Positions 31,001 through 42,832 of a DNA stretch of 64,000 nt are shown one piece after another. How positions within the stretch are numbered: position 1 is the first letter of the stretch; each line of letters starts with the position of its first letter. The stretch covers positions 28,199,780-28,263,779 of the forward strand of contig NC_080041.1 in the NCBI RefSeq assembly GCF_012489685.1. The letters are read 5' to 3'. The position numbers and the translations under genes were made by a program. Source of the DNA: Lotus japonicus. Its lineage: Eukaryota > Streptophyta > Magnoliopsida > Fabales > Fabaceae. Below the pieces are notes generated by a model that did not search any database, had not been told where the DNA came from, and worked only from the letters and a program-made list of their open reading frames with translations.

Positions 31001-32037
31001 AGCAGATCTGGCTACCTTTGTTGTTGGAGTAAGAGGCATCACGGGCCGAAATGGCACCACCGGGGCTGGTGAAGGGCTGATCCGATGATGTCCATCCGTT
31101 CCGGATTGCATATTGGTTGACTGGGTTAACCTGCATATCATTTCATGCGACATGCATACTGACATAGTTAATGAGTGTGTTTGATACTTGTTAGTTCTAC
31201 TTGATGTATGTTAACTGTGATTTACAGTCGTTCTATTCTTTGTGGAAATATGCAACCCTAGGATGTTATCCCTAGTTATAAGCCTAAGTGGCTATTATCT
31301 TATTTATATCTATTGGTGCTATTATTTACATAATTCTTTGGAGTTGACCCTCGCGTCTTCTGTGTGTGCTTTGGCGGACAAACGCCCTTTGTCAGATGTC
31401 TTTGGCGGGCTGGTTCATGACGGTTCACCCTTCGGGGGAGACTAGAGTGGAGAAGCTGGAACAGGAGCGCATCGCGGTAGCGAGAGGAGGACGGATGGTG
31501 TACATAGACTAGGTCGTTCTGGATTCAGATTCGGGCGACGATCATGCTAGCATGTAGGTTTTAGTGCTGGTGTGAGCTCCTCGAGATGGGATTAGTGTAG
31601 GAGTAGAGTCTTAGCTCTGAACATCATTTGTTTTCTTTGGGGACAGGGTAGTTTCCCACCTATAGCTTTTTGTGTGGTTCTTTACGAGAATCACAGAGAG
31701 TTGGTTGGACTTAGGAGGTCTTGCTTCAGGCCGATGGGCCAGCTTATTCTCAGTTTTGAGGGATAGTGTTGCGGACACTTACCTTTAGATTTGGTTTGTA
31801 CATTTTGCCTTCGGGCGTTACACTTTTCTTTCCGTCACTGGAGGTTTACTCGTGACGAGGTTACTTACAGCGGAGGCTGTTTATATATTGTATATTAGCT
31901 CTATTACTTTTCGCTTTTGGGTTTTATTTAATTCAGTCTTGTCTTAGTTATTATCGAAAAAAAAAATATTTCACGTTTTTCCGCATTAAGTTTACTTTTG
32001 GTTACTAAAGTGACGCCACCGAAATCGGGGTGTTACA
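28072..32037 (+). repeat. Middle LTR of the D array, a recombinant (3,966 bp)
   Basis: In its first third it shares the right LTR's bases (GATTAGGG, TGTGAAGG, AATATATTT, GACGGAAG, no 11-bp duplication). From about 30393 it shares the left LTR's bases at every site where left and right differ. TATA at 28782, hairpin array 30393-30630, 40-bp repeats 30825-30944. Confidence 0.93.
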
Positions 32038-32040
32038 ATG

Positions 32041-32052
32041 TGGTATCAGAGC
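32041..32052 (+). other. Primer binding site of D unit 2 (tRNA-iMet)
   Basis: TGGTATCAGAGC, a perfect match to the usual initiator-Met PBS, three bases after the middle LTR. Confidence 0.92.
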
Positions 32053-32250
32053 ACGGTCGAGTCTTTCGGGAGTTGTTGGGGAATAGGTCTTCTGTGCTAG
32101 GTTGTGTGACTCTACAAAGAGTGAAAATTGATTGTCTGCAAGCGATTTTTCGCTTAAAAATTGATTGAAGTTATTGCTTAATCATATTGTATAGTTATAC
32201 TAGATGCTATCTTATGATGAGTACTAACTGTTTGTTTAACTTAACAGAAC

Positions 32251-33465
32251 ATGGTGAATACTAATCAGCTAGCTGAGATGATGGCCACTATGGCCCAAGC
32301 GGTAACAGCGCAGGCCCAAGCGGTAACAGCGCAGGCAAATGATAATGCGATGAGGCGTGCTGCTGAGGAGGCACGTGATCAGCATCAGCGCCAGAGGGAA
32401 GTAACTCTGGACCAAAACAAAGGCCTGAATGATTTCAGGAGGCAAAACCCACCAAAGTTCTCTGGTGGTACTGACCCAGACAAAGCGGATCTCTGGATTC
32501 AGGAAATCGAGAAGATATTCCGCGTACTACAAACTGCGGAGGGTGCCAAAGTGGGCATGGCGACTTATCTACTACTCGGGGATGCTGAGTACTGGTGGAA
32601 GGGCACCAGAGGAATTATGGAAGACAATCACGAGGAGATTAGCTGGAACTCATTCCGGACCGCATTCTTGGAAAAGTATTTTCCAACAAGTGCTCGGGAT
32701 GAGCGGGAGTCACAATTTCTGACACTCCGTCAGGGAGGTATGTCAGTGCCGGAATTTGCTTCGAAGCTGGAGTCCTTGGCGAAGCATTTCCAATTCTTTC
32801 ATGATCACGTGAATGAGCGCTATATGTGCAAGCGCTTTGTTAATGGACTGAGGCCTGATATTGAGGACTCAGTGAGACCACTGGGAATCATGCGATTCCA
32901 ATCGTTGGTTGAGAAAGCCACGGAAGTAGAGCTGATGAAGAACCGGAGATTAAACCGGGCTGGGACTGGAGGGCCGATGAGGTCGGGCTCTCAAAATTTT
33001 CAGAGCAGAGAGAAATTTCAGAGCAGGGGGCCATATCAGCGTCCTGCTGGAAAAGGATTTACTTCAGGATCTTACAGACCCATGACGGGTACTGCTGGAG
33101 GTTCCGGAGATCAGACTTTGAAGAAGGAGATGACATGTTTCAGATGTGGGGAGCCGGGGCATTATGCTAATGCTTGTCCCGACAAGAGGCCCAAGTGCTT
33201 TAATTGTAACAAAATGGGGCATAATGCTGGTCAGTGCAGAGCACCCAAGGCGGAGCCAACCGTGAACACTGCTCGTGGAAAGCGTCCTGCTGCTAAAGCA
33301 AGAGTTTACACCATGGACTGTGAGAGAGCTGAGGGGTTTTTCAGAGGAGAGCGCAAGAACGATGGTAACTTTCTAACCATTCTTTCTCATTTCAGTATAA
33401 TATATTCCATTACTCTCGTAGCGTGTGCAAACACCCCTAACTTACTTATACTGTCTAAGCTTTGA
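32251..33465 (+). CDS. gag: Gypsy-type Gag of D unit 2 (404 aa)
   Basis: Same protein as in unit 1 except Pro for Leu at about residue 266, in the basic stretch before the zinc knuckles. Retrotrans_gag core, two CCHC knuckles, and the same decayed tail. With its intact PBS, unit 2 is the more credible substrate for retrotransposition by enzymes supplied from elsewhere. Confidence 0.9.
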   Translation: MVNTNQLAEMMATMAQAVTAQAQAVTAQANDNAMRRAAEEARDQHQRQREVTLDQNKGLNDFRRQNPPKFSGGTDPDKADLWIQEIEKIFRVLQTAEGAKVGMATYLLLGDAEYWWKGTRGIMEDNHEEISWNSFRTAFLEKYFPTSARDERESQFLTLRQGGMSVPEFASKLESLAKHFQFFHDHVNERYMCKRFVNGLRPDIEDSVRPLGIMRFQSLVEKATEVELMKNRRLNRAGTGGPMRSGSQNFQSREKFQSRGPYQRPAGKGFTSGSYRPMTGTAGGSGDQTLKKEMTCFRCGEPGHYANACPDKRPKCFNCNKMGHNAGQCRAPKAEPTVNTARGKRPAAKARVYTMDCERAEGFFRGERKNDGNFLTILSHFSIIYSITLVACANTPNLLILSKL

Positions 33466-34435
33466 CCTTATAGTTATTACGCCTACTAATACCTTATTTG
33501 ACCGTAGCTCGTATTTTAGCTATAGAAGTTATACAAGGTTTAGAATGACACGCTAAGCTTAGAAAGTAGTCTTCTACCGATGCGTTTAAAAGGAAGCTAG
33601 AAGCTGAAGAATGAATCTCATAGAGATTTCTTATGGATAGTATACGTATGATGTCGAGGGCGTGTAGTTCCGTAGCGGAATCGTTGAGGATGTGAGGTCA
33701 GGATATTTGTGACTATTGGATGATAGGAACTCATTGACTGTTCCAGTGGGTTTTTTTCTAAATTTCACCTTCGATGTATTAGGCTTGATCAACTTAATAT
33801 TGAGGGGGTGATATTCGGAATCAGAGCTGGCTATGGACTTTGATAGAAGGATTGGTAAGATTAACTTGATTGGATCGAGGATTAGTCGAGCTGGGAGGAA
33901 AAAGTTCGCATTAAGTATAAGTTCTCTTGCGAAGGAGATATAGTTTGAAGAAATGGATATTCATTTAGGAAGCATTGAAGAATTAACGGACATTAGAGGT
34001 CCAAACTTGATGAAGGTTCAGGTTTTAAGTCTATGAACTGTTGTCTTAAGTTTCTAGGACTCGAAGTTGGTTAGAATTTGATAGAGAGATTAAGAGGTTG
34101 ATGGACGAGATGGTGATCAAGTTATAGAAAAGGGGAGTGTTAGTATTGAGATGAACACTTGAGGTTGTCATATTTGGACAAGTTGCTTAAAGTCTAAGAG
34201 TGAATGAAACTTGTTATGGATTTTGGTGATACGAGCTAGAGATTAGCGAGTGAATTTTGCTAAGTGGAATGAGAATCTTAGGGTAAAGATTGACTTCAGA
34301 AGCTGGAGATCATATTCGAGTAAGAGTTTTAGCGGTGTTATGTGAGAGTTAGAGGAAAAGATCAAGGAATAATATCCAGAACTATTACTGACCCTTAAGT
34401 TTCGAGGACGAAACTTTCTTTTTGGAGGGTAGTAA
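33466..34435 (+). other. Decayed pol remainder and PPT of D unit 2
   Basis: Same content as in unit 1. PPT GGAGGGTAGTAA at 34424-34435. Confidence 0.7.
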
Positions 34436-37400
34436 TGTAAGACCCAAGATTTTAAGCTTAGAATAAGTGGAAGAGATTTCCATTTACGATTAGGGTTGAT
34501 GTAATGTGAAGGGAAACCTGAACGAAAGTTTATTAAATGAAATATATTTATGAAGGAGAAAGTTCAGGAAAAGTTCAAGGATTGCATTATGATCGATAAA
34601 AGTTATAGCACGAACGTTTTACGCTTAAACCTAGGTCAGAAACCCTAGTATATAGCTAATTTTCACTTTTAGGCACGACGGAAGTTAATTCCAAAAAAAA
34701 TCTTCAGAGAAATGTTAGAACTTCTCTTTTTCCATTTATCACAATCGTTTCGAGGCGAAACTCTAGGATCTACGAACGTCCGATTCCAATCATCGGAAGT
34801 TTGCCGAAACCGAATCCCTGGTATTTCAAAACCCTAGAATTTCTCGACAATGAAGACTTTATCTATTCAGAGCTTCAAATGAATATTCCACACGCGTACA
34901 CCCATTTCTCTTGATGATTTCAATCTTTCTTCAGAAGGAAGTTTTCCATTCCGACATTCGATGCAAAAAGCAACTTATCGGGTAAAATAGTTTTACACCG
35001 ACTTTGCATTAGTTGCCAAAAATACAAGGAGACATCTTCTTAGCTTAGGAATTCCTTTGCCAAAACCTATCTTAGAATTCATGGAGAATGATGCCGGAAA
35101 AATCAGATTCGCGAAACTTTCATTTTCCCGCGAATTACCATTTTCTATATATAGCCAAGAAATGAGAAAAAAATCACAAAACTCACCCAAAAACCCATTC
35201 AAGGCCGCGAGTTTGCATAGGAGAGGAGGAGGAGAGATTTTCTTCATTTCTTGCTTGATCGTCGATCAATCAGTTGCTGCTTCAAGGCTTCGAGGTATAG
35301 TCGCTAATCCTTACCTCTGATCGCTTTTTCCATAGCTTTTCTGTAGAGTTTTCTGAGCGGATAGTTTATGGGTTTTTGCAAAACTATCCTGAATCTTTCA
35401 TTTCTGATTCTAAACCTCTTCTATATGTGCCCAAGATCACTTCTGCCGGGTTAGATTTTCCGTTATGTCGCCGGAATTCCGCCGAAATCAATTTTAGCCT
35501 TAAATACCCATTTTTGGAGTTTTTGAGGTAAAGCTTCAACCTTTAGGCTAAAAACTATCGCCTTAGCTTAGTGCTAGTAGGATTAGTTGTCATAAACGTC
35601 GTTGGTGACGTCCCTGCAAAATTTTATTTTTGGGATTTCAGTTTTGAAAATCCTAAGTTAAAAATCATGACCAAAATACCCCTGCGACAGTTTTCGATCC
35701 GATAATTTTTCCGAGTTCAGAATACCCTTAGTTACGGCTTATGAAAGCATAGGAACCAAGTTTGATCGAAGAAAAATCGAGCCCCATAATTACCTAAAGT
35801 GGCCGAGCCCTATTAAGGGGGAGGAGGAAAATTTCCTTTTCCGAAAACTTGTCTTTCGCGCTAGATTATCGTACCTTAGAGTATAGATTACTTCGTGTAA
35901 CCTTAGTAAGTATCGATAGCTTAGTTCTCGATAGATTCTGATAGTATTTCTGTGACTTTGCTTTAAAGGAACTTTTGAGGAATTTCCTGAGGAGCAACGC
36001 TTTGCTTGTGAGGAAGAGTTAGAAGATAATCCTGGAGAATCTGCAGGTGAGGGCTTCTCACTGAATCTCTAGTTAATGCTTAGGGTCGATGTTTCGACAT
36101 TGTTTACTGTTTATGCACTGGAATTGTGTGTGATTGGAAAATGTTTTCTGAGGCTTCGGCTGACAATGTAGATGATTCATCTACTGTATGTTTTTGAGAT
36201 TGTCTTACATGCTATGTGCTATGTGGGTAATCTAGGATGTGTGGTGCATGCTTTATATGCTAAGTGCTAAGTGTTTATGATGCGATTTATTGATATATGA
36301 CATGTTGTTGATTGTGATGATTTAAATATGCTCTGTACTGGAATCTGAGATTCTGAATGGTGAGAATAGCGGGCAGGTCATGCCGATTTTATTTTGAGAG
36401 TTTTGAGAAAGTTTGATAGGACGAACGAGGTTCGGGCCTTAATTCTGTGTAGTGGATCGAGACATCCTCTGGAAGCGACTTGGGATTGGGAGATCCTGCA
36501 AATGTATAAGACTTGCGATAAGACAAAATGGAATCTATTTTATAAAGAAAATTCATAAGACCTTAAATAACCTCAAAATCTTTAAGTAATGAAAACAACC
36601 TCGAAGGAAGGCATTGGAAGTCAAATCATGGTTTCGGAAAAGCGAGGAGTGTCGTCGGATCCAAGTGTTGAGGAGTTTGGTAAGTTCTGAGTATGTTGGT
36701 ACTCCTTCGCTCGTTGAGCAGTTTGATAGCCATCCAAGGGATGAGCCGAGAAGCTTCACTGAAGCGGGAGACCTTGTGAATGCGGGATACTCCACTGAGG
36801 CGTGAGACCTTGTGGAAAGCATGGAACTCCACTGAGGCGTGAGACCTTGTGAGAGCATGAAACTTCACTGAAGTGTGAGACTTCGTGCAAGTGTGTAAAT
36901 TCACTGAGGCGTGAGACCTTGTGAAAGCATAAAACTTCACTGAAGCGTGAGACTTTGTGAATGTGTGAGACTCCACTGAAGCGTGAGACTTCGTGTGAGC
37001 ATTGATGACTCGAAGAGTTATCGTGAGTGTTTGCACTCATTTTATGATTATTGTACTTTGTCGCAGAATCGACTTTTACCTTAGGGTAAGCTTTTAGAAA
37101 CTTTAATTTACCTAGAACACGTGGCGACGTGTCGAGTGAGGTCGGAGACGTTGTTTGGCAAATCACATTGCACTCATGCATACATAGGAGGTTAATACAC
37201 GGCGTGATACCGGACCTCGGTGGATTGGAGGTTAATACACGGCGTGATACCGGACCTCGGTGAATTGGAGGTTAATACACGGCGTGATACCGGACCTCGG
37301 TGGATTCCAAAATGGTCATAAGACCCGGATTTCCGCGTAAGAGCGCTATTAGGCGACTCTTAGTAGCAGATCTGGCTACCGTTGTTGTTGGAGTAAGAGG

Positions 37401-38401
37401 CATCACAGGCCGAAATGGCACCACCGGGGCTGGTGAAGGGCTGATCCGATGATGTCCATCCGTTCCGGATTGCATATTGGTTGACTGGGTTAACCTGCAT
37501 ATCATTTCATGTGACATGCATACTGACATAGTTAATGAGTGTGTTTGATACTTGTTAGTTCTACTTGATGTATGTTAACTGTGATTTACAGTCGTTCTAT
37601 TCTTTGTGGAAATATGCAACCCTAGGATGTTATCCCTAGTTATAAGCCTAAGTGGCTATTATCTTATTTATATCTATTGGTGCTATTATTTACATAATTC
37701 TTTGGAGTTGACCCTCGCGTCTTCTGTGTGTGCTTTGGCGGACAAACGCCCTTTGTCAGATGTCTTTGGCGGGCTGGTTCATGACGATTCACCCTTCGGG
37801 GGAGACTAGAGTGGAGAAGCTGGAACAGGAGCGCATCGCGATAGCGAGAGGAGGACGGATGGTGTACATAGACTAGGTCGTTCTGGATTCAGATTCGGGC
37901 GACGATCATGCTAGCATGTAGGTTTTAGTGCTGGTGTGAGCTCCTCGAGATGGGATTAGTGTAGGAGTAGAGTCTTAGCTCTGAACATCATTTGTTTTCT
38001 TTGGGGACAGGGTAGTTTCCCACCTATAGCTTTTTGTGTGGTTCTTTACGAGAATCACAGAGAGTTGGTTGGACTTAGGAGGTCTTGCTTCAGGCCGATG
38101 GGCCAGCTTATTCTCAGTTTTGAGGGATAGTGTTGCGGACACTTACCTTTAGATTTGGTTTGTACATTTTGCCTTCGGGCGTTACACTTTTCTTTCCGTC
38201 ACTGGAGGTTTACTCGTGACGAGGTTACTTACAGCGGAGGCTGTTTATATATTGTATATTAGCTCTATTACTTTTCGCTTTTGGGTTTTATTTAATTCAG
38301 TCTTGTCTTAGTTATTATCGAAAAAAAAAATATTTCACGTTTTTCCGCATTAAGTTTACTTTTGGTTACTAAAGTGACGCCACCGAAATCGGGGTGTTAC
38401 A
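34436..38401 (+). repeat. Right LTR of the D array (3,966 bp)
   Basis: Ends before the second ACATT. Private bases in its 3' half include GAAGCGGGAG (36767), GAAGTGTGAG (36872), GGGTAAGC (37085), ACCGTTG (37378), CACAGG (37406), ATGTGACA (37510) and GCGATAGCG (37838). Hairpins 36757-36994; 40-bp repeats 37189-37308. Confidence 0.93.
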
Positions 38402-39224
38402 ACATTGATGGTGTGCCTTGTTTAACTAGGACTTTTTCTCAGTTTTTGAACCAAGGCTTTCTTCACACCAATATTTCCTGTAAGAGCAGGTGTGGCCTTG
38501 CCGGTTTCGCCCTGGCAAGGACTTATTGCTGCTAGGGACCCAATGACCATATAGGTTTACCCAGACTTTTGCCTAGTTTGGTTCGCTCACCCATATTTCG
38601 GGGAGGTTTTTAGGATAAGAAGCTTATCCGCACACATCGCCAACAAGTGACGGCAAGCTGCGTCGGCTTTTCCGGAGCGATCCCCAGACATCAAGGTTGT
38701 GTTGGGATCGCCACCTTTAGAGAATTTTTCCCACCTAGCTCTCGCCGCAATTCAGTGTGATTGAAATTGCTGGATACAATTTTTGTATTTTCAATCAGAT
38801 GTGATAGTCAACAAACTCACGAGATGGAGAACAAGAACGTGTCTTTGTTTTTACTATTTAGGCGCTTTGGCCAACAAACTCCCTAAATGGAGAACAAGAA
38901 TATGCTTCTTCGTTTTTGATCCTACAATCTTCGCGGGATGGCTGATCATCTTTGCACCGAAGCCAGCTTCCTGTCGATCCTTCAGCTGTAATAGTATTTC
39001 AGGCTCGCCGCGTTCCAGGAACGTGGCACTCACCTTCCGTCCAAGCTTTCCAGGTGATAAGCCCCCTTTCCTAAGGCCTTCAAAATCTTGTAGGGGCCTT
39101 CCCAGATTGGACTCAGCTTATTCCCGGTAATCCCGGTTCGTTTCTTAAGCACCAGGTCCCCCTTCTGCATCGCTTGCGGACGTACTTTCTTAAGCACCAG
39201 GTCCCCCTTCCGCAGCTCGTTGCT
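38402..39224 (-). pseudogene. Integrase C-terminal tail and post-pol region of Tat E1
   Basis: On the minus strand 39224-38940 encodes KGDLVLKK, then PIWEGPYKILKALGKG and ERGEPEILLQLKD, the usual C-terminal end of gypsy integrase before the pol stop. It joins to 53403 when the D' LTR and one target copy are removed. Two similar 50-60 bp segments (38806-38840 and 38866-38900) look like a small tandem duplication near the stop. The remainder to 38402 has no coding signal and continues to 21696. Confidence 0.75.
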
Positions 39225-39907
39225 TGTAACACCCCGATTTCGGTGGCGTCACTTTAGTAACCAAAAATCAAATAAAGCGGAAAAGCAGGTATATTTTTTT
39301 TCATTTTGTTTAAATAAAAAGACTTGTCGAAATAAAGACTCAACCCAATCGCGATTAATAGCGATTAATATAAGTACAGCCCTCGCTGCAACTAAAAACA
39401 TCGTCACGAGTGTCCTCCAGTGACGGAAAGTAACTGAAAGTGGTGCCCGCAGGCAAATAAGTGCGACCCATAGTCAGAGTCATAACCTTTATAAATATAG
39501 CCCTCCAAGAAAGTAAGTCAGCTCAGAACGGCCTCCAAAAGACCTCCTATGTCCGACAAACTATCTGTTATCCTCATGGAAGAGAACCACACAAAAAGCT
39601 AATAGTTGGGGACCTACCCTGCCCCAAATTGAGAAATGACAATCAGAGTTGTGACAATGACACCCCATATACTACACCCCTAACATCGACCCTCATCTGA
39701 TCCTGCATGAAGTTCGGGTCCACGTCGAAGGCTCAGTAATAGTCATTTCGCTCCGGTCCTCCCCGAACGACGAACCATCACGAATCAGTTGTTGAACGTC
39801 TGGCAGCAGGCCGACCGCCCAAAGACAAACATAAACACAAAGCCACAATGCGAGGGTCAACTCACAGAATACAATAGATAATACAAGCAACATGTGAAGA
39901 ATAAGAG

Positions 39908-39909
<2 letters not shown>

Positions 39910-39947
<38 letters not shown>
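39910..39947. repeat. (AT)n microsatellite in the D' LTR
   Basis: About 19 uninterrupted AT units, just beside the conserved block. Confidence 0.95.
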
Positions 39948-39954
<7 letters not shown>

Positions 39955-40212
39955 ATTCTGCATTGCCTACCCTAAGGTATATACATGGCATGTTATCGAG
40001 TCTCTAGTAACAACACAATATTCAATATCTCAACAATTCAACAAATAACATAACGATGTTCACCAATATCAAATCATCAAAATCTCAACATATGAAGTTA
40101 GGTGATAAGGTTAGTCAAACAATGCATCGTCCTCCCAGCGCACAAGTGTCTAACTAAACAAATGTTCCCTGTCGTTTGCCCTAGGGTAAACGACGATGAA
40201 ATCTCACGCTTC

Positions 40213-40629
40213 CATGAAGTCTCACGCTTCAATGGAGTCTTACGCTTTCACGAAGTCTCACGCTTCAGTGAAATCTCACACATTCACGAAGTCTCACGCT
40301 TCAGTGAAGTTTCACGCATTCACGAAGTCTCACGCTTCAGTGAAGTTTCACGCATTCACGAAGTCTCACGCGTCAGTGAAGTTTCGTGCCTTCATGAAGT
40401 CTCCCGCTTCAATGAAGTTTCACACCTTCACGAAGTCTCACGCTTCAGTGAAGTTTCACGCCTCCGCAAAGTCTCCCGCTTCAGCGAAGGTTCCCATCTC
40501 CACGAGGTCTCCCGCCTCAGTGAAGTTTCTACTTTCACGAAGTCTCACGCTTCAGTGAATTTGCACACTTTCACGAAGTCTCACGCTTCAGTGATGTTCC
40601 ATGCTTTCACGAAGTCTCACGCCTTAGTG
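40213..40629 (-). repeat. Hairpin array of the D' LTR (12 copies, 36-bp period)
   Basis: Copies start at 40213, 40249, 40285, 40321, 40357, 40393, 40429, 40465, 40501, 40536, 40572 and 40608. Plus-strand form: CAC GAAG TCTCACG CTTC A GTG. Paired changes: CAT/ATG at 40213 and 40393, CGC/GCG at 40465, GAGG/CCTC at 40501. Minus-strand and plus-strand ORFs over the array (for example 40102-40710) are repeat artefacts. Confidence 0.85.
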
Positions 40630-42832
40630 AAGCTTCTCGGCTCATCCTTTGGATGGCTAAATAAACTGCTCAAAGAGCGAAGGAGTACCAATGTACTTGG
40701 AAACTTATAGTTCCCCGGCTTATCCTTTAGATAGCCAAACAACAAACTACTCATTGAGCGAAGAGTACCAATATACTCAGAAACTCATTAGGTTCTCCAA
40801 AACTTGGATTCGGCGACACTTCTCATTTTCCAAAACTAACATCCAAGCTCTAAGCTTTCATCTGACATTGTTGTCATTATTTAAAGGGTTCAGAGGTTGT
40901 TTAGTGTATTATGAATTTTCCTTGTAAAATAGTTTCCATTTAAGTTGATCTCTAATCTTATAAGTTTAAAAGATCCCAACATCCCAAGTAACTCCCAGAG
41001 AAGGTCTCGATCCGCTAAAATAATAAGGGTCTGAACCTCGGTTCGTCCCATCAAACTTTTTCCCAAATTCTCTTCTTGAGTATGGCATAACTACCCGTTT
41101 CCCCACACTCTGACGTTCCACAAATATTCGTATAATTGCACAGTATAATCCAGCAAATCATGTGCACAAGTATTCACATAGCCTATGATTATCCATTTAG
41201 CAAGTACAACATATGAATCAATCAATGGCAAATCAAAGCGATAAATAAATCCCAATTACCAATGTCGGCCGAAGCCCCAGAAAACGGAGAAACACGTCTC
41301 AATTAGTTCACTCGGCCGAAGCCTCCAGAAAACATTTCCCAGTCAATCAACAATCAAGTGCATAAACAATAAATCAAGTCGAATTGATCGACGCCTAAAA
41401 CATTAGCTAGCAAGGTAAGTTGCCCTCACCTTTGCCAATTTTCGTACTAAGGTGCAACTCCGATCCGATTACATCTTTGTTTGCCTGCGTCGGCTCGATT
41501 CCTTCCATTGTGTAGCTTCGATGCAAGGTGCTTCGGTTCATCGTACCTTTCACAAGCATACTTAACGAAATCACTAATCGAGCTACTTACTACTCAAGTC
41601 TAGAGATATGACTTCAGGCAATTGACTCGAAACGAACGAATGTTAAACGACTCTTCCTCAGAACACAGCTACATCAATTAGTAGAGTATTTATCTCTTTT
41701 TGAAATTAAAACCATTTTGTAAAGCAAATCGCAACTCCTCCCTAATCAACTCTTAAACTTCAATTTTCACAATAACATTGAAAATATTTATTTTTCTTTA
41801 AAACTTGCTTACTCGAGGCTAAAACATATACAAGAGTTGAAGGCTTAAGAAAACCAAGTTTTAGAAACTTGTCGGCGAAGAGTCGTCAGAGAAAGTTGCG
41901 GCTCACGGGGTTGACGGAGGAACTATCGCCGGAGACACAAAGGAAAGGTGTTCCTTCATCTTTTCGCGGCTAGAAGCTCAACGGCGTTATCCGTTTCCCC
42001 AAAGAATCGACGGTTTGCCCAGAAAGTTCAGCCGAAGGTCGACGGTGGTCGTCGGGGTCGTCGAATAAAATGACCCAAACATTAAATTTAAAATAGGGAT
42101 TTACTTTCCTCGCGACATGGTTCGTTGCAGTACACTCCATTTTTACATTGGTTAAAGTTCCCGAAGGCGGCAGCGGCGGCGGTCGACGGCGACGGAACGA
42201 CGATTCGAAACATGGGTTTTGTTGTGGTGGTCGCAAGGGTTCCAATGAGACTAACCTCGCTGTGAACGGAGGCCTGAGGACACCGGAATCAAAGAGAAAA
42301 GTTGTCGACGCCAGCGACGTCGGCTTGGCGTTTCAACTCTGTTTTCACGTTGCTTTCTCTTCTGTTTTTGCTCACGTTTTTTTCGTGGTCGTTGTTGGTA
42401 AATCTGCAAGTGTACGAATCCACCCGGTTTTAAATATCGAACCACAGGGATTGTGAGTGACTAAATTCAGCTTAAGCCTTGAGTATGAAGGTTTGTATTA
42501 TTGAATAAGAGATATGTTGAAGTAGTAATAAGGAAAAGGAAAAACAAAAAGACAATTCAAAAAATAACATGCTTTGGGTTCTTGTTCAACTAGTCAATTT
42601 AAGCACACCATTCTATGCACATGTTCTCATGGATCTCTCCTTGATGATATAGCCTAGTTACTCACTTATTGATTCCTCACATAAGCAATTCTCTCATACT
42701 AAAAGCTAAGCCCAATTCCTTGTATACTTAGTCATTTATATGAGATTTTGGATCATGCAATTTCAGGCCATCAAACCCCAACCCTTCCTCTATTCCTAGT
42801 AGCAAGCATAGAAGGGGTAATCCCAAAACGGT

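Larger units (their letters stand above)
21697..38401 (+). mobile_element. Tandem array of a gag-only Ty3/gypsy element, LTR-int-LTR-int-LTR (family D)
   Basis: Three LTRs (21697-25673, 28072-32037, 34436-38401) alternate with two interiors (25674-28071, 32038-34435). A single TSD ACATT flanks the whole 16.7 kb (21692-21696, 38402-38406), and no TSD lies between units. The period is 6,364 bp. The interiors differ at only a few sites, including one in the PBS and one Leu/Pro change in Gag. The middle LTR resembles the right LTR in its 5' half and the left LTR in its 3' half, the expected product of unequal recombination between LTRs. Confidence 0.95.

Noticed and set aside
21697..38401. The 6,364-bp period as a pure assembly duplication
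   Set aside because: The three LTRs carry distinct variant sets with an orderly switch, and a single TSD flanks the whole. An assembly error would give identical copies. Long reads would still be welcome.
41750..41775. TTGCT at about 41807 as the far TSD of the LTR starting at 39225
   Set aside because: The sequence before it does not end in CA, and a proper TCTTACA terminus followed by CTGCT lies at 53402, with Tat integrase on both sides.
42148..42456. GC-rich 102-aa ORF as a host exon
   Set aside because: It crosses the border between the D' LTR and the Athila LTR at 42393, so it is chimeric by insertion.
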